Source: Palsa-295 sp963781105
GTDB taxonomy: Bacteria > Acidobacteriota > Terriglobia > Acidiferrales > UBA7541
Direction: 5' to 3'
NCBI GenBank assembly: GCA_963781105.1
Contig: CAWAED010000003.1
Span: forward strand, 1-64,000
DNA: 64,000 nucleotides
Below the pieces are notes generated by a model that was given only the letters and a program-made list of their open reading frames with translations, made no database searches and had not been told where the DNA came from. This document shows positions 35,754 through 45,925 of this stretch, piece after piece. The position numbers and the translations under genes are program-made. Position 1 is the first letter of the stretch; every line of letters begins with the position of its first letter.

Positions 35754-35797
35754 CGTGAACGCTTACTGCGAGACCGGCGCGAACCTTCCGCGCCGCG

Positions 35798-37186
35798 TTA
35801 GTTTTCGAGGCCCAAGATGCGGATTTTGTGCAGCAGGGTTTTGTACGACACTCCAAGCTTTTCCGCGGCGCGCGTCTTGTTCCACTTGGTGTCGCGCAGC
35901 GCATCCTGAATCTTAAACCGCTCGACGTGCTGGACGGCTCGCTGCGACACTTCCTCGAGCGGCCCTTCCCAAAGGAATTCCTCTTCCAGCATTCCGCCTG
36001 GCAATTGCTCCGTCGAAGGCTTGGGCGTGGGCAATTGCAAGGCGCTCTCGTTGATTTCCGGTCCGTTCGCCAGAATCGCCGCGCGTTCGATCGCGTTTTG
36101 CAATTCGCGCACGTTCCCCGGCCAGGAATGCGTCAAGAGCCGCTCCCGCGCATCGCCGCTCAATTGCAGCTGCGGCTTGCGAAATTCCCGCCGGAACTTT
36201 TCCAGAAAATATTCCGCCAGCAACAGCACATCATCGCCGCGGTCGCGCAAAGCCGGAATCGTGATGGGCACCGCCGAGATCCGGAAATACAGATCCTCCC
36301 GAAACGACTTCTCCGCCACCGCCGCGAGCAAATCCTTGTTCGTAGCCGTCAGGATTCGCACGTTCACTTCAATCTCCTGCGTTCCGCCGACGCGCTCGAA
36401 CCGCTTTTCTTCCAGCACGCGCAATAGCTTGCTCTGGATCGCCAAAGGCAGCTCACCGATTTCATCCAGGAACAAAGTCCCGCGATGCGCCAGCTCCAGC
36501 TTCCCGATTTTCCGCGCTCCCGCGCCCGTATAAGCTCCTCGCTCGTGCCCGAAAAGCTCGTTCTCCACCAACCCCTCGGGAATCGCCGCGCAATTCAGCG
36601 CCACAAAAGGATGGCTTGAGCGCGGGCTCAGGTGATGAATCGCTCGCGCGAACACTTCCTTGCCCGTGCCGCTCTCACCCAGCAGCAAGACGGTCGAATC
36701 TGTCGCCGCGACTCGCTGCGTCATCTGGCTGGCATCTTTCATCGTGGGATGCTCGCCCACGATTCGCGGGAACCCATAACGCACCGCGTATTCCTCGCGC
36801 AACAGCAAGTTCTCGCGCAACAATTCCTGCTGCTGCGCCGCGCGCTCCAGCAGCAATTTCAAATGGTCCAGGTCCACCGGCTTCTGGATGAAATCGAAAG
36901 CCCCTTCCTTCATCGCGGTCACGGCTTCTTCCACCGAGCCGTACGCCGTCATCAAAATCACGGGTAAAGTGGCTTCCACGCGCCGCGATTCCCGCAGCAC
37001 ATCGAGTCCGGAACCGCCGGGAAGTTTTAAATCGGAGAGAACCAGCAGGTAACGCCGTCCGCGCACTTTTTCGATGGCCGCATTCGCGTCCGCGGCTTCT
37101 TCCACTAGGTACCCAGCGCGTTCCAGCGCCTTGCGGAGCATCGCCCGCAATTCGGCTTTATCTTCGACAAGAAGGATCGGTTCCAT
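35798..37186 (-). CDS. Sigma-54-dependent response regulator, NtrC family
   Basis: A 462-residue regulator: receiver domain (acidic pocket near Glu8/Asp9, phospho-acceptor Asp52 in LSDLKLPGG, conserved Thr in MTAYGS and Lys in QKPVD), AAA+ domain (Walker A GESGTGKEVFARAIH, GAYTGA sigma-54 contact loop, DEIGELPLAIQSKLL) and a Fis-type HTH at the end (KTRAAEKLGVSYKTLLHKI). It is the last gene of a minus-strand operon with a secreted coiled-coil protein 12 bases upstream, an NtrB-like kinase and prepilin peptidase. Likely partner is that kinase. Confidence 0.94.
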   Translation of the reverse strand: MEPILLVEDKAELRAMLRKALERAGYLVEEAADANAAIEKVRGRRYLLVLSDLKLPGGSGLDVLRESRRVEATLPVILMTAYGSVEEAVTAMKEGAFDFIQKPVDLDHLKLLLERAAQQQELLRENLLLREEYAVRYGFPRIVGEHPTMKDASQMTQRVAATDSTVLLLGESGTGKEVFARAIHHLSPRSSHPFVALNCAAIPEGLVENELFGHERGAYTGAGARKIGKLELAHRGTLFLDEIGELPLAIQSKLLRVLEEKRFERVGGTQEIEVNVRILTATNKDLLAAVAEKSFREDLYFRISAVPITIPALRDRGDDVLLLAEYFLEKFRREFRKPQLQLSGDARERLLTHSWPGNVRELQNAIERAAILANGPEINESALQLPTPKPSTEQLPGGMLEEEFLWEGPLEEVSQRAVQHVERFKIQDALRDTKWNKTRAAEKLGVSYKTLLHKIRILGLEN

Positions 37187-37198
37187 GAAGGAAAAATT

Positions 37199-37879
37199 CT
37201 AGCGCGCCCAACCCGGATCGCCGCCGCTCCGGCGCAATTCTTCTTCAGCATCCGAGATAGCTTGTCCGTCGGCTTCGATCTGTTTCTTCTTCGCATCGAT
37301 CTTCGCGGTTTTTTCGTCAATATCGCTGCGCGTGTATCCCTGCTGCATGGCTTTCACGGGATCGTTGTAATATTGCACGTCCAGCACGCCCAGTTCCCGC
37401 TGCATGATGTCCAGGTCCGCTTGATCCTCATCCAATTTGTGACGTAGTTTTGCGAACTTGTCTCGCCATGATTTCTCATCGTTGGGCGATGCCGCCGCCT
37501 TCGCTTCTCCCGCCTTGGCGTCTCCCGCGCTACCGTCTGCCGCCCCGCCGCCGTCCCCGGAATCTTCCGCCGGCGTGGCGCCGACAGCCGAGATACCGCC
37601 CGCCTTGGGCACATTGTCGTTATCGAAAACACGCGCCGGTTTCGGCTGATCTTTTTTCTGTTCACGCGCTTTGCGCGCGGCGGCCACGAGCGGGTCAACC
37701 GGCGCAGCACTCTGGTCCGTGCCGGATTGCGAAGAAGACGTTTGGGCAGCTGTCTGCGACGCCGTGGCAGGTGGAGTCTGGCTCTGCTGCGACTGGCTCT
37801 GGCTCTGCTGTTGCGCGAGCGCGCACGCGGGTACCACTAAAAATGCTGCCACCGCAGCGCACAATAGGTCTCTACGCAT
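37199..37879 (-). CDS. Exported coiled-coil protein between sensor kinase and regulator
   Basis: A 226-residue protein with signal peptide (MRRDLLCAAVAAFLVVPACALA), then a Gln/Ser/Ala/Thr-rich disordered stretch (about residues 23-130) and a C-terminal charged coiled coil (about 135-220: KFAKLRHKLDEDQADLDIMQ and later KIDAKKKQIEADG), ending GGDPGWAR. The block YYNDPVKAMQQGYTRSDID recalls an acidobacterial hypothetical family of unknown function. It sits 48 bases after the kinase gene and 12 bases before the response regulator, so all three are likely one transcript. A role as periplasmic input or partner to the kinase is possible but unproven. Confidence 0.75.
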   Translation of the reverse strand: MRRDLLCAAVAAFLVVPACALAQQQSQSQSQQSQTPPATASQTAAQTSSSQSGTDQSAAPVDPLVAAARKAREQKKDQPKPARVFDNDNVPKAGGISAVGATPAEDSGDGGGAADGSAGDAKAGEAKAAASPNDEKSWRDKFAKLRHKLDEDQADLDIMQRELGVLDVQYYNDPVKAMQQGYTRSDIDEKTAKIDAKKKQIEADGQAISDAEEELRRSGGDPGWAR

Positions 37880-37927
37880 GGCTAAGCCTCCTCGTAGGTC
37901 TCTTCGGACGGGCCTGCTGCTACCAGT

Positions 37928-39361
37928 TTAGATGCGAGCTGCCTGGGTGGCAATCGTGGATGGTAGGGGGTCCTGCCGCAAAGGTAACCACAGCAAAAAC
38001 TCGGCTCCACCGCCCGGCCGGTTGCGGGCTTCGATGCTACCGCCATGCTGCAGCGCCACTTTCTGGACCACGGCCAGTCCCAACCCGGTCCCTTCGGACT
38101 TGGTCGTGTAGAAAGGCAGAAATATCTTAGGCAGGTCAGCGTCCGGAATCCCCGGGCCGTCATCCGCAACACAAATCCGCTGCCACTTGCGCCCGCCAAG
38201 CTCCTCGATCGTTCCGGACATCGTGACTTGCGGCGCCTTGCTGGTAGTTTTGGCCGCTTCCGCACCGTTGCGCGCCAGATTCAGCAGAGCCTGCCGCAGC
38301 AAAGCTTCGTCGCCCGGCAGTTCCTGGAACGCGCCCTCCACGACCACCGTGCACGTCGGAATCGTTTCGCGCAGCTCCTCCGCCACTTTTTCCACCACGT
38401 TCTGCATCGGCACCGTTTCGTAGCAAATTTCCAGCGGTTTCGCGAAACGCAGGAATTCCGTCACGACGTGCGTCAACGCCCGCGTCTGATCCAGAATTCT
38501 TTCGGAAGACTCTCGCACGTCTCCCGGTTTCGCCTCGCTGCGAATCATCTGCGCGTAACCCGAAATCGTCGCCAGCGAGTTCTTGAATTCGTGCGCGATG
38601 CCTGCGGACATCTCTCCCAGCGCCGCCAGATTTTCCTTCCAGCGAATCTGTTTTTGCAGCGCGGTCAATTCCGTCAGGTCACTCATCAGACAAAGCGCCC
38701 CGCTCACCTTCAATTCCTGTAATTGCGCGGGAGTAGCTTCCGCGGAAGGCTTCGTCGAAGCACGCATCGTGCGGTAGATCGGAGAAATCGTCACGCCCAG
38801 ATTCCGCACCGCGCCCTCCGACGTGAGGTGCTCGATTTCCCCGCGCTGAAAAGTTTTGCCGTCGCGGATGCAAGCCGTCAGCATCTTCGTCAGATCCGAC
38901 TCGGCGCCCAGAATTTCCTTGTACGACCGGTAGCGCAGCGTTTTGATGCCCAGCGCTTCTTCCGCCGCTGGATTCGTCGAAGTGATCGCCCCGGTCGCAT
39001 TCACCAGCAGCAGGCCGGTGGGCATGTTGCGCGTCACTTCCTCCGTCAACCGCTCGGATTCCTGCGCCCGTTCTTGCGCCAGTAAATGCAGCCGCGCCAG
39101 CTCCTTCTCCTGCGCACGCAATTTCTCGATCACTCCCTGCATGGAAGCGGCCATGAACGCCGACGCATTTTCCGGGTCCGGAATCGGGTTCGCCCAGTCT
39201 TGTTTCACTCCGCGCGACTGATCGCGCAGGAATTTGCGCGCCAGAAAAATCATTACCAGCACGCCCGCGGACAAAAACACCACCAGAGCCACAGCAAAGC
39301 CAACGTTATACGGCAGCACGGGTGTCGGATGCGTCGTGATCGGGGCGATCATGGCTATCAT
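37928..39361 (-). CDS. NtrB/PilS-like sensor histidine kinase
   Basis: A 477-residue kinase with one membrane helix (about residues 18-41), a coiled linker, a PAS domain (about 112-235), HisKA (LGEMSAGIAHEFKNSLATISGYAQMI; His257) and HATPase domain (LNLARNGAEA, VADDGPGIPD, SEGTGLGLAVVQKVALQHGG). The short N-terminal periplasmic part means sensing may be cytoplasmic through PAS or through a partner. It begins 19 bases after the prepilin peptidase gene and is followed by the coiled-coil protein and NtrC-like regulator. Confidence 0.93.
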   Translation of the reverse strand: MIAMIAPITTHPTPVLPYNVGFAVALVVFLSAGVLVMIFLARKFLRDQSRGVKQDWANPIPDPENASAFMAASMQGVIEKLRAQEKELARLHLLAQERAQESERLTEEVTRNMPTGLLLVNATGAITSTNPAAEEALGIKTLRYRSYKEILGAESDLTKMLTACIRDGKTFQRGEIEHLTSEGAVRNLGVTISPIYRTMRASTKPSAEATPAQLQELKVSGALCLMSDLTELTALQKQIRWKENLAALGEMSAGIAHEFKNSLATISGYAQMIRSEAKPGDVRESSERILDQTRALTHVVTEFLRFAKPLEICYETVPMQNVVEKVAEELRETIPTCTVVVEGAFQELPGDEALLRQALLNLARNGAEAAKTTSKAPQVTMSGTIEELGGRKWQRICVADDGPGIPDADLPKIFLPFYTTKSEGTGLGLAVVQKVALQHGGSIEARNRPGGGAEFLLWLPLRQDPLPSTIATQAARI

Positions 39362-39380
39362 GGGACCTTCTCTTCCGTCA

Positions 39381-40241
39381 TTAGCGCACCATCAGCAGCG
39401 ACGAATACCAATTCACGATCGGTGTTCCAAAAAACACGACTAGCAACGCCCCCGCCCCCAGAAACGTCCCGAACGGCAATTCGTAATCCGCGTCCTTACG
39501 CCGCGCCAGAATCACAGCCACCCCGAGCACGCTGCCAAGCACCGATCCGGCCAGGATTGTCAACAACGTCCGCTTCGCGCCCAGAAACGCGCCGGCCATC
39601 AACATCATCTTCACATCGCCCAAGCCCATTCCTTCGCGCCCGCGAATCCGGAAATACGCTTCCGAAACCAGCCAAAGCAGTCCGCCGCCGACCAGCGCCC
39701 CCAAAATCGCGTCCACAAACGAGAGCACCGGCGCCGGAGGAGGGAACTCGAACATGCGATTCGCAAGCCATAGCGCCGATCCGTCCGTCGGCTTCACAAA
39801 AAAGCTGAGCGCAAGCCCGATCCCCAATCCTGTAAAATTCACCGCGTCCGGCAAAATCCGCTCGCGCAAATCCGTAAACACCAGCACGATCATGATCGCC
39901 GAAAACGCGCACCACTTCGCCGCCTCCACACTAATTCCAAAAACCAGGTAGCACGCGAGAAACAGCAAGCCCGTCAACAGCTCCACCAGCGGATACATCG
40001 GCGAAATTTTGGTCTTGCATCCGCGGCATTTCCCGCCCAGCAGCAGGTAACTGATCACCGGAATGTTGTCGTAAGTGCGTATTTCTTTCCCGCACTTGGG
40101 ACACGCCGAAGCTGGCAGCACGATGGACTTACCGCTAGGAATCCGCAGGATGCACACGTTCAGAAAGCTGCCAATAATCAACCCAAAGGCAAACGCAAAG
40201 ATCCCGATAAGCGCTGGAGGGGCCACCTCTCGATTCTGCAC
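39381..40241 (-). CDS. pilD: Prepilin peptidase / N-methyltransferase
   Basis: A 286-residue integral membrane aspartyl protease that cuts prepilin leaders and methylates the new Phe. The cytoplasmic loop has the zinc cysteines CPKC and CRGC (residues 47, 50, 72, 75). Catalytic Asp residues lie in VFTDLRERILPD and GMGLGDVKMM. About eight membrane helices. Substrates would include the pilins at 3473 and 4080. It is the first gene of an operon with a two-component system, an unusual arrangement. Confidence 0.94.
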   Translation of the reverse strand: MQNREVAPPALIGIFAFAFGLIIGSFLNVCILRIPSGKSIVLPASACPKCGKEIRTYDNIPVISYLLLGGKCRGCKTKISPMYPLVELLTGLLFLACYLVFGISVEAAKWCAFSAIMIVLVFTDLRERILPDAVNFTGLGIGLALSFFVKPTDGSALWLANRMFEFPPPAPVLSFVDAILGALVGGGLLWLVSEAYFRIRGREGMGLGDVKMMLMAGAFLGAKRTLLTILAGSVLGSVLGVAVILARRKDADYELPFGTFLGAGALLVVFFGTPIVNWYSSLLMVR

Positions 40242-40420
40242 GAACGCACAGCGCCCCTCAAGGCAGCCCTAATCCATCGTGCCCGACTGCTAACGCACGC
40301 TTCGCTCGAAGGCAGCGGCGCAAAATTGAACGATGCACGGTCCGCCCTGAGGCCTTCGACCGAACGAGTAATGGACACAAAGCACTTTGTATTATAAAGT
40401 ATTGCTCCGGAGGCTACCCC

Positions 40421-41272
40421 ATGCGCTCAAACCATCCGTCTTGCACCTCGGAATCCGAATCTTGGTGCCGGCACTTCTCCACGAAGGCCGCAGCCGACGA
40501 TTATCTGCCGTGGGATCATCCCATCGTCCTCTCCGGCGTGGAAAAACGCTGCATCACAAAATCAATTCAGCAGTTTCAGTTGGGCGAAGGTTCGAGTGGT
40601 CGTCGTCTGCTGCAGCGGGGCCTCGCGTATTCCCAAACCGCAGGAGACCCGGCGTTTGTTGAGGCCTTATCGCTCTTTGTAAAAGAAGAGCAGCGCCACA
40701 GTTCCTATCTTCTCCGGTTCATGCGACGAGAGGGGATCCGCGCTTCGCGCAGCCATTGGGTGGACACTGTATTCCGCCGCCTTCGCGTCTTGGCCGGATT
40801 GGAACTATCCTTGCGAGTCCTCGTTTCCGCCGAGATAATAGCTGTACCGTACTATCGCGCTCTACGCGACGCTACCGCATCGCCTCTGTTGCGTGCGATC
40901 TGTACGGAAATTCTGCAGGACGAAGCTACCCATCTGCGGTTTCAGGCCTCCATGCTCTCGCGAACGGGCGCGCGCAGGTCGGTCCGCGCCGATTGCGCCG
41001 TGTCTTGGGCTCATCTGCTTTTCCTGCTGGCGACTTGTTACGTCGTCTGGTTCGAGCACCATCAAGTTTTCCGCTCCGTGGGTTACTCGCGGCAGCGCTT
41101 TCTAGCGGAAGCATTCTGGGAGTTCAATCGCCTAGACGATGCCGTTTGCCGCCGATTGCGTACTTCAATACCCAGCGTGCACCCGGAATTCGCAATAGAG
41201 TCGGTTCTCGCCTCTGATGCCGGACCAGAACTTCGCGCCGGCAGTGGCCAAGTTCGTTCTACGGGCATTTGA
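40421..41272 (+). CDS. Ferritin-like diiron-fold protein of unknown function
   Basis: A 283-residue mostly helical protein. Two Glu-x-x-His elements, FVKEEQRHSSYL (Glu90, His93) and EILQDEATHLRFQ (Glu168, His171), with further Glu residues on intervening helices (LELSLRVLVSAEIIAVPYYRAL), fit a ferritin-like four-helix diiron site. The substrate is unknown; relatives include oxygenases and oxidases. GGAGG lies six bases before the ATG. In the 178-base upstream gap an ACTTT/AAAGT inverted repeat with AT-rich centre (about 40384-40400) could be part of a promoter or operator. Confidence 0.75.
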   Translation: MRSNHPSCTSESESWCRHFSTKAAADDYLPWDHPIVLSGVEKRCITKSIQQFQLGEGSSGRRLLQRGLAYSQTAGDPAFVEALSLFVKEEQRHSSYLLRFMRREGIRASRSHWVDTVFRRLRVLAGLELSLRVLVSAEIIAVPYYRALRDATASPLLRAICTEILQDEATHLRFQASMLSRTGARRSVRADCAVSWAHLLFLLATCYVVWFEHHQVFRSVGYSRQRFLAEAFWEFNRLDDAVCRRLRTSIPSVHPEFAIESVLASDAGPELRAGSGQVRSTGI

Positions 41273-41314
41273 ACGGCACCGGCGCGTTACGCTATATTCG
41301 ATGGTTTACACCCG

Positions 41315-42331
41315 ATGTCCTGGCTCGAACAGAAGGTCCGCGCCTACGAAGAGATGCGCTTTGCGCAGGAACAGAATCGCCGGATTCTGCCCTTTGCCTG
41401 GGGCCTCGAACACATCGGCGGCAGCGCGCACGAATCCGATCCCCACGGCTGGCTCGACCGTTTCGTCACGGACACGCTAGCCGATAGCGACAATTGGTTC
41501 GCCGCCACTCCCGCCGAAGACTACGCGCTCGATGACCACAACGTTCTAACCTTCACCAGCGCCATCACCTCACCCTGGCCCGAAAATAATCGCGTCCACG
41601 CACAATTTTTCCAGGCGCGCACCAGCGGACCCGCGGTAGTCGTTCTAGCCCAATGGAATTCGCGCTGGGAAGAACAGCAAAACGTCTGCCGCTGGCTGAA
41701 CCAACTCGGAATCACCGCCATCAAACTCAGCCTCCCGTATCATGATCGTCGGGCGATCCCCGGCCACCCGCGCGCCGACCATCTCTGTGGCCCCAATATC
41801 GGTCTCACGCTGCAAGGAAATCGTCAGGCAGTGCTGGACGTGAAGCGCACGTTGCGCTGGCTCGAACGCCAGGGCTACGACCGACTCGGCATCATCGGCA
41901 CCAGTGTCGGCTCCTGCCTCGCCTTTCTCACCATGACCCACGAACCCGCACTGCGCGCTGGCGCCTTCCTTCACGTCTCCACTTACTTCGGCGACGTCCT
42001 CGCCGCCGGTCTGACCACCTCCAATGTCTGGCAAACTCTCCGCCACGAAATGTCCCGCGACGACGTCCGCCACTACTTCTCCCCCATCAGCCCCTATCCC
42101 TACATCCGTCGCCTGCACGGCACGCGCAAGAAAATCCTCGCCATCAGCGGACGTTACGACCCCACCTTCCCCATCGAACTCACCAATCAATTCCTCGGCG
42201 CCATTCGCTCCGATGGCGTCGCCTTCGAAAATCTTTCTCTGCCCTGCGGACACTATTCCCTCGGTGTCGCGCCCTTCAGCTATCTGGCCGGATACCGTTT
42301 CGGCACATTTCTTTTCCAGGCCTTAGCCTAA
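41315..42331 (+). CDS. Alpha/beta-hydrolase (ABHD18-like)
   Basis: A 338-residue protein with an alpha/beta-hydrolase core: nucleophile elbow GTSVGS (Ser near residue 200), acid in ISGRYDPTFP and His in LPCGHYSLGV. An extended N-terminal ~90 residues precede the first core strand (AVVVLAQWNSRWEEQQ). The pattern SLPYHDRR followed by a lid is like the ABHD18/DUF2048 group. No signal peptide. Substrate unknown. It starts 42 bases after the ferritin-like gene with no clear ribosome site, so coupling or a weak start is likely. Confidence 0.82.
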   Translation: MSWLEQKVRAYEEMRFAQEQNRRILPFAWGLEHIGGSAHESDPHGWLDRFVTDTLADSDNWFAATPAEDYALDDHNVLTFTSAITSPWPENNRVHAQFFQARTSGPAVVVLAQWNSRWEEQQNVCRWLNQLGITAIKLSLPYHDRRAIPGHPRADHLCGPNIGLTLQGNRQAVLDVKRTLRWLERQGYDRLGIIGTSVGSCLAFLTMTHEPALRAGAFLHVSTYFGDVLAAGLTTSNVWQTLRHEMSRDDVRHYFSPISPYPYIRRLHGTRKKILAISGRYDPTFPIELTNQFLGAIRSDGVAFENLSLPCGHYSLGVAPFSYLAGYRFGTFLFQALA

Positions 42332-42457
42332 GTCCTGCGCGTAAGCGATTCCATCGCCCATTCCGGGAATTCGCTCGGCAACAAGCTCTTGCTAACGGAA
42401 TCAAGAATTCCTAATGCAATAGGCAAAGCTTGCCGATAGAGAAGTTGGAGGTATTCC

Positions 42458-42658
42458 ATGGCCAATCCGGTGGGATCAATCGCAACTGTGCAACACGTGA
42501 ATCCGACAACTCAGCCCGCAGCCGCAAAGCCGGCCGCGAACGTCCAAAAACCGACTCCGCAAGATAGCGTCAACATCAGCGCCGCCGGCAGAGCCGCCAG
42601 CCAGGCGAGCCAGTCAACAAAGTCCGGCGACGTGGATCACGACGGCGATAGCAAGTAA
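42458..42658 (+). CDS. Small Ala/Gln/Ser-rich protein with Asp-rich end
   Basis: A 66-residue protein with a good ribosome site (GGAGG six bases before ATG). It is low complexity (Ala, Pro, Gln, Thr), with SVNISAAGRAASQ in the middle, a pattern also seen near the ends of flagellar or FlgM-like small proteins, and ends GDVDHDGDSK, which resembles a half calcium-binding loop. No signal peptide. I recall similar small hypotheticals from Acidobacteria but no function. It converges on hutH. Confidence 0.65.
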   Translation: MANPVGSIATVQHVNPTTQPAAAKPAANVQKPTPQDSVNISAAGRAASQASQSTKSGDVDHDGDSK

Positions 42659-42710
42659 GCTCTGAACGTTTCGTCAGCGATTCCAGCGCCCGAGCATTCC
42701 GTCGTTCTGC

Positions 42711-44224
<1,514 letters not shown>

Positions 44225-44228
<4 letters not shown>

Positions 44229-44683
44229 GAATTGCGCGGCTCGGCGGCGTGGGCGTGGCCCGCCGCATGCGAAACGGCTTTCACTGTAGGGAAGTACTTG
44301 CGATATTTTTCCGGCAGCGATTTCGGCCGTCCCAGCCGGTCGCAAATCACATGCATCGTGTCGCCGGTCGCCAGCAGCTCGCCCGATTCCTGGTGCACAA
44401 CCTCGTACCCGAATTTCACCGTCCGCCGCTGCGCGTTCAGCACCCGGGTCCGAATCAAAAGCAAATCATCGAATCGCGCCGGACGCTTGTAACGGCAATG
44501 CGCGTCCGCCACCACGATGTAACTATCATCCTCGATTTCCATCTGCTTGTACTCAAACCCCAGCTGCCGGCACAATTCCACCCGCCCCACCTCAAACCAT
44601 GTGAAATAATTCCCGTGATACACCACTCCCATCTGATCCGTCTCGGCATAACGCACACGAATGCTAGTCTCTGCGTAGTCCAT
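44225..44683 (-). CDS. Acyl-CoA thioesterase, YbgC/4HBT type
   Basis: A 152-residue hot-dog fold thioesterase. The signature YAETDQMGVVYHGNYFTWFEVGRVELCRQLG contains the catalytic Asp and the Tyr-His-x-x-Tyr pattern of YbgC/FcbC enzymes. The middle strand region RYKRPARFDDLLLIRT is typical. ATG 44683 fits family length. Coupled to hutH by ATGA overlap. Its place among acyl-CoA genes suggests hydrolysis of a short or aromatic acyl-CoA. Confidence 0.88.
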
Positions 44684-44803
44684 AGCTGTTCGGAAGTGTA
44701 TCAAAGAACGAAAATCTATCGGAGAGGTGCGTGAATCGCCGACGAATTTGTGCAGCCACGATCCCCAAAGTCTTAGCGCGCCCAAATCGCTCCAGCTTTT
44801 TAT

Positions 44804-44865
44804 AGGGGCGGAGCTTCAGCTCCAACATTAAGCTTGCCGATTCGTCGGGGCTTTAGTCTCTGAGG
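44804..44865. repeat. Intergenic palindromic repeat, copy A
   Basis: A bipartite element: GGGGCGGAGCTTCAGCTCC, a spacer of about 25 bases, then CGGGGCTTTAGTCTCTGAGG. The first half contains the inverted repeat GGAGCT/AGCTCC. It matches copies at 45811 and 57120 and half copies at 57212 and 58767, all between genes. Confidence 0.6.
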
Positions 44866-44893
44866 ACTCTCGATGAGGTTTTCTTCAAGCTTT

Positions 44894-45709
44894 TCAGCTT
44901 CCCGTCCAGTTCGGCTTGCGCTTTTCGAGGAACGAGGCCAAACCCTCGCGAAAATCCTCCGTCCCGCGAATCGCGGCATTTTCCTGCGCAGCCATCTCGA
45001 TCTCCTGCGCAATTTCGTCTTCGTCGTAACGCAACAGCAATCGCTTGGTTCTCCACAAACTCGTTGGACTCGCCGCCTGAAACACATCCACAAATTCGCG
45101 CGTCCGTTTCATCAGGTCGGCACACGGCACAATCTCGGTCACAAGCCCCAATCGGTGGCCTTCCGCCGCATCGAATATGCGCCCGGTCAGTAGAATCTCC
45201 CGCGCGTGCTTTTCCCCGATCTGCCTGCGTAGCAGTACGGACACCAGCGCCGGGATGAATCCAACCCGCACTTCCGTGTAGCCGAACTTGGCCTCCGGCA
45301 CCGCCAGGGTTATATCCGAAAAAGTCGCGATGCCGCAGCCCCCCGCGATTGCCGCGCCATTCACCGCCGTGATCACCGGCTTCGGGAAACAGTAAATGCG
45401 GTGAAACAAACGAGCCATTTCGCGCGAATCTCCCAGGTTTTCGGCGGCAGTCTGCGTCGCAATCGTTTGCAGAGTCTCCAGATCCATCCCAGAACAAAAA
45501 GCCTTTCCTGCGCCCGTCAAAATCAGCACTCCAACCGCTGGATCCGATTCCGCAATGTTCAACGCTTCCAGCAGCTCTTTCACCATTTTGCTCGAGATGG
45601 CGTTGCGCTTCTCCGGCCGATTGAGCGTGATCGTGATCGCCCCGCCCTCCACCTGATACTTCAGGGTGGTGAAATCCGTTTGCCGCGATGTTTGTGCTTT
45701 GCTCTTCAC
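44894..45709 (-). CDS. Enoyl-CoA hydratase/isomerase family protein
   Basis: A 271-residue crotonase-fold protein. Oxyanion-hole motifs are RPEKRNAISSKMV and GAGKAFCSGMDLE, and the second in AVNGAAIAGGCGIATFSD; a catalytic-type Glu lies in YTEVRVGFIPA. GTG 45709 gives a normal length; upstream codons in the same frame do not look like protein. The ribosome site is weak. Downstream of an HMG-CoA lyase-like gene and near a biotin-dependent carboxyltransferase, a methylglutaconyl-CoA hydratase role in leucine breakdown is plausible but not shown. Confidence 0.88.
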   Translation of the reverse strand: MKSKAQTSRQTDFTTLKYQVEGGAITITLNRPEKRNAISSKMVKELLEALNIAESDPAVGVLILTGAGKAFCSGMDLETLQTIATQTAAENLGDSREMARLFHRIYCFPKPVITAVNGAAIAGGCGIATFSDITLAVPEAKFGYTEVRVGFIPALVSVLLRRQIGEKHAREILLTGRIFDAAEGHRLGLVTEIVPCADLMKRTREFVDVFQAASPTSLWRTKRLLLRYDEDEIAQEIEMAAQENAAIRGTEDFREGLASFLEKRKPNWTGS

Positions 45710-45810
45710 AATGGTTTTCTCTTCTACCCAAAACGTCGCGAAGCTCGCCCAACTTTTTGCACAATCGAGCGGAAGCGCTCTCGTCTCGCGATTCCAAATC
45801 TCTGACGCGG

Positions 45811-45873
45811 AAGGGCGGGGCTTCAGCCCGCCGTCAACGCGCCACAAAACAAGGCGCTTTAGCCTCTGAAGCC
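45811..45873. repeat. Intergenic palindromic repeat, copy B
   Basis: AAGGGCGGGGCTTCAGCCCG, then CCGTC, a variable stretch, and GGCGCTTTAGCCTCTGAAGCC. It has the same two-part plan and order as copy C at 57120. It lies between the enoyl-CoA hydratase and HMG-CoA lyase-like genes. Confidence 0.65.
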
Positions 45874-45925
45874 ACGATTTTTGTTCGCAAAGCGCGCTCG
45901 CAGGGTCACGCCCACGCTCTGACCC

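Noticed and set aside
35776..35800. Convergent terminator between the ubiE and regulator genes
   Set aside because: A 6-bp GGCGCG/CGCGCC stem exists, but the following T run is weak and overlaps the regulator's end, so support is poor.
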